A stretch of 10,287 nucleotides of DNA, taken from assembly GCA_031255315.1 (NCBI GenBank), contig JAIRSS010000205.1, positions 1 to 10,287 on the forward strand, given 5' to 3'. This stretch comes from Spirochaetaceae bacterium (GTDB taxonomy: Bacteria; Spirochaetota; Spirochaetia; Treponematales; Breznakiellaceae). The notes beneath the pieces were generated by a model that was given only the letters and a program-made list of their open reading frames with translations, had not been told where the DNA came from and ran no database searches. The first letter of the stretch is position 1. Every line of letters begins with the position of its first letter. The position numbers and the translations under genes are program-made. Shown here in pieces: positions 7,691 to 10,287 of the stretch.

Positions 7691-8695
7691 ATGGAACCGG
7701 TTAAAACCGCCGTCGTGGGCCTGGGGCGCATTGCGAGCCTTCTGGAAGACGACGGCCTGCGCGAAAAACCCTGTACCCATGCCGGCGCGGTGACGGCGAA
7801 CAGGGATTGTATTCTTGTCGCGGGGGCGGACATTGACGGCCCCCGGCGCAGCCTCTTTGCCGGACGTTGGAGGGTTCCGGTTTACGCCGATGCCGGGGAA
7901 ATGCTCCGGGAACACAGGCCGTCCCTCCTTTGCATAGCCACACCCCCGGACAGCCACCTCCGATACTGCGCCCTGGCCGCCAAACACGGCGTCCCTGTTG
8001 TGATCTGCGAAAAGCCCCTGGCGGACAGCCTCGGTTCCGCGCGAAAGATAGCGGCGCTGCAACAGAAGGGGAGTGTCCGCATCATTACGAACCACGAGCG
8101 GCGGTACGCGGCGGATTATGCCGAGGCGCGGGAGATACTGCGGAAGGAAGAATTGGGCGTCCTGCTCAGTGTCAAGGCGGCGCTCTACATGGGCCGGACC
8201 CGGCGCATCAGGGACGTTCTCTGGCACGACGGGACCCATCTTATAGACGCGCTCATGTTCCTGACAGGATGCCTTCCGCGCCATAAAGCGTGTTTCGGAT
8301 CGCCGCTTTCATCCCGCGAGGGAACAGCTTTTCTGTCGGGTTATCTTAAGCCGACAGACGGAGGCGGACAAAAACCGTCCCCAGCTTCCGTGCCCTTTCT
8401 CATCGAGGCCGGGGCGGGGCGGGATCACCTGGTGTTCGGAATGGAATTTTCCTGCGAACGGGGACGCCTGCGGATTGGGAACGGGGTCTTTGAAGTGTGG
8501 GAAAGCGGACCCAGCCCGTATGCGGAAATGTTCAGGTCCCTCAAAAAAACGCGGGAAGGTTTTGAAGGCCCGACGGGGTATTTCGCCAACATGGCGGCCG
8601 ACGCTGTTGCATGCGTCCGGGACCCGGCCCGTAAACCGCGCTCCGGGGCGGACGACGGTCTGCGGGTCATCGAGTATCTTCACGGGCTGGGATAG
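7691..8695 (+). CDS. Gfo/Idh/MocA family NAD(P)-dependent oxidoreductase
   Basis: This is a cytoplasmic dehydrogenase, usually acting on sugars, inositols or sugar-nucleotides. The N-terminal Rossmann fold has VGLGRIA (residues 9-15), then the second-strand VAGADID (43-49), where the acidic end points to NAD(H) binding, and CIATPPDSHLRYC (81-93). The family EKP motif is present (Glu107, Lys108, Pro109). In the C-terminal domain LWHDGTHLIDALMFLTG (177-193) supplies Asp180 and His183 of the DxxH pair, so the active site looks intact. At 334 aa the length is normal. It starts 11 bp after the permease stop, preceded by a weak AGGCAGGG site, and probably shares the efflux transcript. Why such an enzyme follows a pump is unclear: it might modify the exported compound or simply be a passenger. 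Substrate is not predictable from sequence alone. Confidence 0.88.
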   Translation: MEPVKTAVVGLGRIASLLEDDGLREKPCTHAGAVTANRDCILVAGADIDGPRRSLFAGRWRVPVYADAGEMLREHRPSLLCIATPPDSHLRYCALAAKHGVPVVICEKPLADSLGSARKIAALQQKGSVRIITNHERRYAADYAEAREILRKEELGVLLSVKAALYMGRTRRIRDVLWHDGTHLIDALMFLTGCLPRHKACFGSPLSSREGTAFLSGYLKPTDGGGQKPSPASVPFLIEAGAGRDHLVFGMEFSCERGRLRIGNGVFEVWESGPSPYAEMFRSLKKTREGFEGPTGYFANMAADAVACVRDPARKPRSGADDGLRVIEYLHGLG

Positions 8696-8698
8696 ATC

Positions 8699-8722
8699 CC
8701 GCGCGGAATTCCACATTCGCGG
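8699..8722 (+). terminator. Weak hairpin just after the operon, possible terminator
   Basis: CCGCG (8699-8703) pairs with CGCGG (8718-8722) right after the oxidoreductase stop. The loop contains the palindrome GGAATTCC (8705-8712) and the stem is followed by TTTA. It is the best placed candidate for the operon end, but short and without a T-run. A second small hairpin, GGCCT-GTTT-AGGCC, is at 8834-8847. Confidence 0.25.
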
Positions 8723-8949
8723 TTTACACCATGTACCCGGCCTTCCAACCGACGACTCATCGGCACGATAACCAGGGCCGCCCGGCATCCTCAGCCGGTT
8801 TAAAGCGGCGGCGGCCAGGGCCACTGCCACGCGGGCCTGTTTAGGCCGTTAATTGCGCTTGTTCAAAAACCCGGTTCCCCATTAAATCCAAGGCCGTTGT
8901 TCCAAAATTCGACATTCCAAAACAATTTTATTTTTTTTCAAAATTTTGC

Positions 8950-8978
8950 TTGACAATATCGCAAAACAGAGGTACCCT
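8950..8978 (+). promoter_or_regulatory. Sigma-70-like promoter TTGACA-17-TACCCT
   Basis: A perfect TTGACA (8950-8955) is followed after exactly 17 nt by TACCCT (8973-8978), which matches TATAAT only at its first two and last positions. A long A/T-rich tract (8907-8948, with a run of eight T) lies directly upstream like an UP element. It faces the small ORF and the lipoprotein gene. The -35 and upstream region are strong; the -10 is poor, so it may be regulated. Confidence 0.5.
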
Positions 8979-9038
8979 TAGTGTGGATTTCGCAGGGCGT
9001 TGCCGCCCGGTTCCGTATTCTGTGCAGGGAAAAAGGAT

Positions 9039-9116
9039 ATGATGTACGGCGTACTAGAAATTATTTTTACCCCCTTCTCCCCATACACACACATATATAA
9101 ACAAACACGTTTATAG
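9039..9116 (+). CDS. Possible small ORF (25 aa), unrecognised
   Basis: An ATG-ATG start is preceded by AAGGA with 1-4 nt to the first or second ATG, rather close. The peptide begins MMYGVLEIIF and ends with YKQTRL at a TAG. It lies 60 nt downstream of the TTGACA promoter and before the tandem repeats, so it could be a leader peptide or small protein. Part of it (PYTHIYKQ) is encoded by a CA/TA microsatellite, which argues against conservation. It resembles nothing I know. Chance ORFs of this size are common; the promoter and AAGGA are the only support. Confidence 0.2.
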   Translation: MMYGVLEIIFTPFSPYTHIYKQTRL

Positions 9117-9184
9117 CGCAGACAAAGTAGAAAGATCTCCACAACAGAATAACAAAACTCGTCTCGCTTTACCGGGAAAACTGT

Positions 9185-9232
9185 TTCCTTCGGAAACTTG
9201 TTCCTTCGGAAACTTGTTCCCTCGGAAACTTG
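9185..9232 (+). repeat. Three tandem 16-bp palindromic repeats
   Basis: TTCCTTCGGAAACTTG occurs at 9185-9200 and 9201-9216 exactly, and at 9217-9232 with one T-to-C change. Each unit holds the dyad TTCC-TTC-GGAA; in the first, flanking bases extend it to GTTTCC-TTC-GGAAAC (9183-9197). The unit junctions form a second dyad, GGAA-ACTTG-TTCC. The 16-bp period has no spacers, so it is not a CRISPR array. It could be a multi-site operator, an iteron-like array or a repeat expanded by slippage. It lies about 210 bp before the lipoprotein start. Confidence 0.85.
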
Positions 9233-9441
9233 CCTTTTGGGGCCGGCAATATACAAAAGAGGTTTGCCCGGGGTAAACCTAGAGGAGCTGTGTAATAGAA
9301 AAGAGATTTGTATTGGGGCCATCGGAGCGGGCGGCCGCCGCAGGATTACTGTTTATGAGGAGGGGCCCGGCGCCTGGAATTCCGGCCGGACTGGTTCTTA
9401 CTGCGTGCCCGACGGAACCGCCGGTTGATCCCCAAGAATCA

Positions 9442-10044
9442 ATGAACCAAAGACGGCGCGCCCAAAGAATGGCCAAGGTAGCGGCGGGAGCCCTACTTGG
9501 CAGCATAACTCTTATGGGATGCCCGAACCCGACAAATCCGCCGGAAAAACCACAGCCAAAGGAATGTATGTGCCCGGACAAGATCCATGGGAACACGCCC
9601 TGCGATTGCGGCGCCATTGACTGCACATGCGAGCAAAAAGAATGGGCGTTGAGTTACAATTTAACCCTGGTCAACGAAACCGGCGATAAAATTGGCGATA
9701 TAAAAGGCATTGTTGAAGCAGGATTGGATCGTATAAATGATTATTATCCAACTACGATGACTGATGTAGCTGCTCTCAATGCTAAAATAGTTATAACTAG
9801 TAATAGTGAGGATTGGGATAGGAATGGAAATTCGGTGACTATTGGAAAACAAGCTTTAGGTGAGCAAACAGCATCTCTACTTGCAATGACATTTAGAGGT
9901 ATGACAAAGCTACCAGATCCAAACGCAATCAGCATGACAAAATTTAATTCCAGCATCCGCAAAGCAAAAGCCGCACGGTTATGGAATCAACAACCTCGCC
10001 TCAGCAACCCATTCGGGTTGCCAAGCTCCCCCGCGAACTGGTGA
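9442..10044 (+). CDS. Cys-rich lipoprotein, probably 3'-truncated or chimeric
   Basis: The function is not recognised. From the ATG at 9442 there is a textbook lipoprotein signal: MNQRRRAQRMAKVAAGALLG, then SITLMGC with lipobox LMGC and Cys at residue 27. A Pro-rich linker follows, then a Cys cluster of CxC pairs (ECMC, CDC, CTC). The next domain, from EWALSYNLTLVNETG to about SMTKFNSSI, is about 37% GC (9721-9900), unlike the ~70% GC at 9361-9420. The last ~30 residues are encoded by hairpin-rich repeat DNA; the stop lies inside the loop of the first CCCGC/GCGGG hairpin. The gene has probably lost its true 3' end to an insertion. The frame stays open upstream to 9313. An ATG at 9355 (AGGA 9 nt upstream) would add a segment with another lipobox (LTAC), so the start is uncertain. 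It should be anchored in a membrane by lipid. Confidence 0.6.
   Translation: MNQRRRAQRMAKVAAGALLGSITLMGCPNPTNPPEKPQPKECMCPDKIHGNTPCDCGAIDCTCEQKEWALSYNLTLVNETGDKIGDIKGIVEAGLDRINDYYPTTMTDVAALNAKIVITSNSEDWDRNGNSVTIGKQALGEQTASLLAMTFRGMTKLPDPNAISMTKFNSSIRKAKAARLWNQQPRLSNPFGLPSSPANW
10004..10021 (+). repeat. Perfect 7-bp hairpin at the 3' end of the lipoprotein frame
   Basis: GCAACCC (10004-10010) pairs with GGGTTGC (10015-10021) around ATTC. It is directly followed by the first CCCGC/GCGGG hairpin, giving two adjacent stem-loops that cover the end of the lipoprotein frame. Such structure in coding sequence suggests that this end derives from a non-coding repeat or mobile-element end. Confidence 0.6.
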
Positions 10045-10060
10045 GCGGGTTCTTAGGTAT
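10023..10060 (+). repeat. Hairpin repeat copy 1 (CCCGC/GCGGG stem, long loop)
   Basis: It starts AAGCTCCCCCGCG and ends GCGGGTTCTTAGGTATG. The stem is CCCGC (10030-10034) with GCGGG (10045-10049) and a 10-nt loop. The same flanks and stem recur at 10114-10146 with a different loop. The TGA of the lipoprotein frame lies in this loop. Confidence 0.7.
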
Positions 10061-10087
10061 GTTGTTCTCTAGTAGTGGTTAGACTCA

Positions 10088-10152
10088 GGGTTTCATACCC
10101 TAATAACGCCCTAAAGCTCCCCCGCGCAAGCGGGTTCTTGGGTATGAAACCC
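10088..10152 (+). repeat. 13-bp inverted repeat framing hairpin repeat copy 2
   Basis: GGGTTTCATACCC (10088-10100) and GGGTATGAAACCC (10140-10152) are perfect reverse complements. Each arm can also fold on itself through GGGT/ACCC. Between them lies copy 2 of the hairpin repeat (10114-10146), with CCCGC-GCAA-GCGGG (10121-10134), a GNRA-type tetraloop. The whole 65 bp could fold as one long stem with an inner hairpin. It resembles the end of an insertion sequence, a MITE or a REP-type element; which one cannot be settled here. CTAGTAG occurs on both sides at 10069-10075 and 10169-10175. Confidence 0.7.
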
Positions 10153-10185
10153 TTCGCTACGAATCAAGCTAGTAGGCTGTCTAGG

Positions 10186-10287
10186 CTAAAAGATCGGATA
10201 TAAGCTGTGCAGTTTTATCCGGGCATCTTCTGTCGTAAACTGCCACCGGACTATCTTCTGCTTTGTATTTCGGTCAAGCTGCCATGC
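10186..10287 (-). CDS. IS630-family transposase, C-terminal end (runs off the right edge)
   Basis: Reading the minus strand from the window end gives 33 residues and a TAG at 10188-10186. They start AWQLDRNTKQKIVRWQF and continue TTEDARIKLHSLYPIF. The pattern AW..xRN....I.WQFTTEDARIKL..LYP is the closing segment of IS630 (Tc1/mariner-like, DDE) transposases as I recall the family. The DDE residues themselves lie outside the window, so intactness is unknown. The stop is normal and the fragment is not visibly frameshifted. The inverted-repeat elements at 10023-10152 lie just downstream of this gene and may include the end of the insertion sequence. Confidence 0.65.
   Translation of the reverse strand, partial: AWQLDRNTKQKIVRWQFTTEDARIKLHSLYPIF
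10186..10287 (-). mobile_element. Edge of an insertion sequence of IS630 type
   Basis: The transposase C-terminus implies that an insertion sequence continues to the right of the window. Its left boundary should fall between about 10050 and 10185, because IS630 elements usually end within about 100 bp of the transposase stop and insert at TA. No terminal repeat can be confirmed without the other end, so the boundary given is only the coding part. Confidence 0.5.

Larger units (their letters stand above)
8723..9441 (+). other. Long region without a convincing long gene before the lipoprotein
   Basis: I see no credible long ORF here. It contains, in order: a small hairpin at 8834-8847; an A/T-rich tract at 8907-8950; a TTGACA promoter at 8950-8978; a 5-bp hairpin GGGCG-TTGC-CGCCC (8995-9008); a possible 25-codon ORF (9039-9116); a CA/TA microsatellite (about 9082-9100); three 16-bp palindromic repeats (9185-9232); and an open stretch in frame with the lipoprotein (9313-9441) that carries its own lipobox-like motif. 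Transcription from the promoter toward the lipoprotein would give a leader of several hundred bases, unusually long. Confidence 0.5.

Noticed and set aside
7505..8284. 259-codon minus-strand frame across the permease end and the oxidoreductase
   Set aside because: It overlaps two well-supported genes on the other strand and shows no family motif.
9185..9232. CRISPR array
   Set aside because: The repeats are 16 bp with no spacers between them and no cas genes nearby.
8978..9322. 114-codon minus-strand frame across the tandem repeats
   Set aside because: Its peptide repeats (KFPKETVFP-like) simply reflect the 16-bp DNA repeats, and it crosses the TTGACA promoter region; no homology is recognised.
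9198..9428. 76-codon plus-strand frame upstream of the lipoprotein
   Set aside because: It begins inside the tandem repeats, overlaps the other open frame and has no plausible ribosome site or domain.
10023..10146. Two hairpin repeats as ordinary rho-independent terminators
   Set aside because: The stems are GC-rich but are followed by TTCTTRGGTATG rather than a T-run, and the sequence is repeated with conserved flanks, which fits a repeat element better.

Overview
This 10.3 kb window is bacterial, GC-rich and Gram-negative-type: it holds an outer-membrane efflux channel, a periplasmic adaptor and an RND pump. The best guess for the host is a spirochaete of the Treponema group. Three things suggest this: the adaptor lacks the usual alpha-helical hairpin (as reported for BesA of Borrelia), there is a Cys-rich lipoprotein with an LMGC lipobox, and other lipobox-like motifs are relaxed. 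No marker gene is present, so this placement is an inference.

Layout. Positions 1-311 hold the last ~100 residues of an amidohydrolase (YtcJ-like). It converges on a minus-strand gene for an orphan, membrane-anchored solute-binding protein (350-1657), with a GC-rich two-tier hairpin between the two stops. A divergent intergenic region of ~475 bp follows, with promoter-like sites in both directions and two hairpins. Next comes a tight plus-strand operon: a TolC-type outer-membrane factor (2134-3492), an RND adaptor (3489-4502, GTGA overlap), an RND permease (4512-7679) and a Gfo/Idh/MocA oxidoreductase (7691-8695). The gaps are -4, 9 and 11 bp. The first three genes should form one tripartite export machine across both membranes. 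The oxidoreductase is probably co-transcribed, but its link to export is unknown.

From 8696 to the end the character changes from housekeeping to accessory. About 750 bp without a convincing long gene contains a good TTGACA promoter, a possible 25-residue ORF, a CA/TA microsatellite and three tandem copies of a 16-bp palindromic repeat. A lipoprotein gene follows (9442-10044). Its body drops to roughly 37% GC, against about 70% just upstream, and its last residues run into hairpin repeats. The right edge has two copies of a CCCGC/GCGGG hairpin repeat. The second copy is framed by a perfect 13-bp inverted repeat and, further out, by direct CTAGTAG copies exactly 100 bp apart. Last comes the C-terminus of an IS630-type transposase on the minus strand. 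The region 9185-10287 therefore looks like a mobile-element or repeat hotspot that has probably truncated the lipoprotein gene.

No CRISPR array, rRNA, tRNA or complete undescribed defence-type system was seen. The least explained items are the repeat structures between 9185 and 10175, and the adaptor and lipoprotein oddities.
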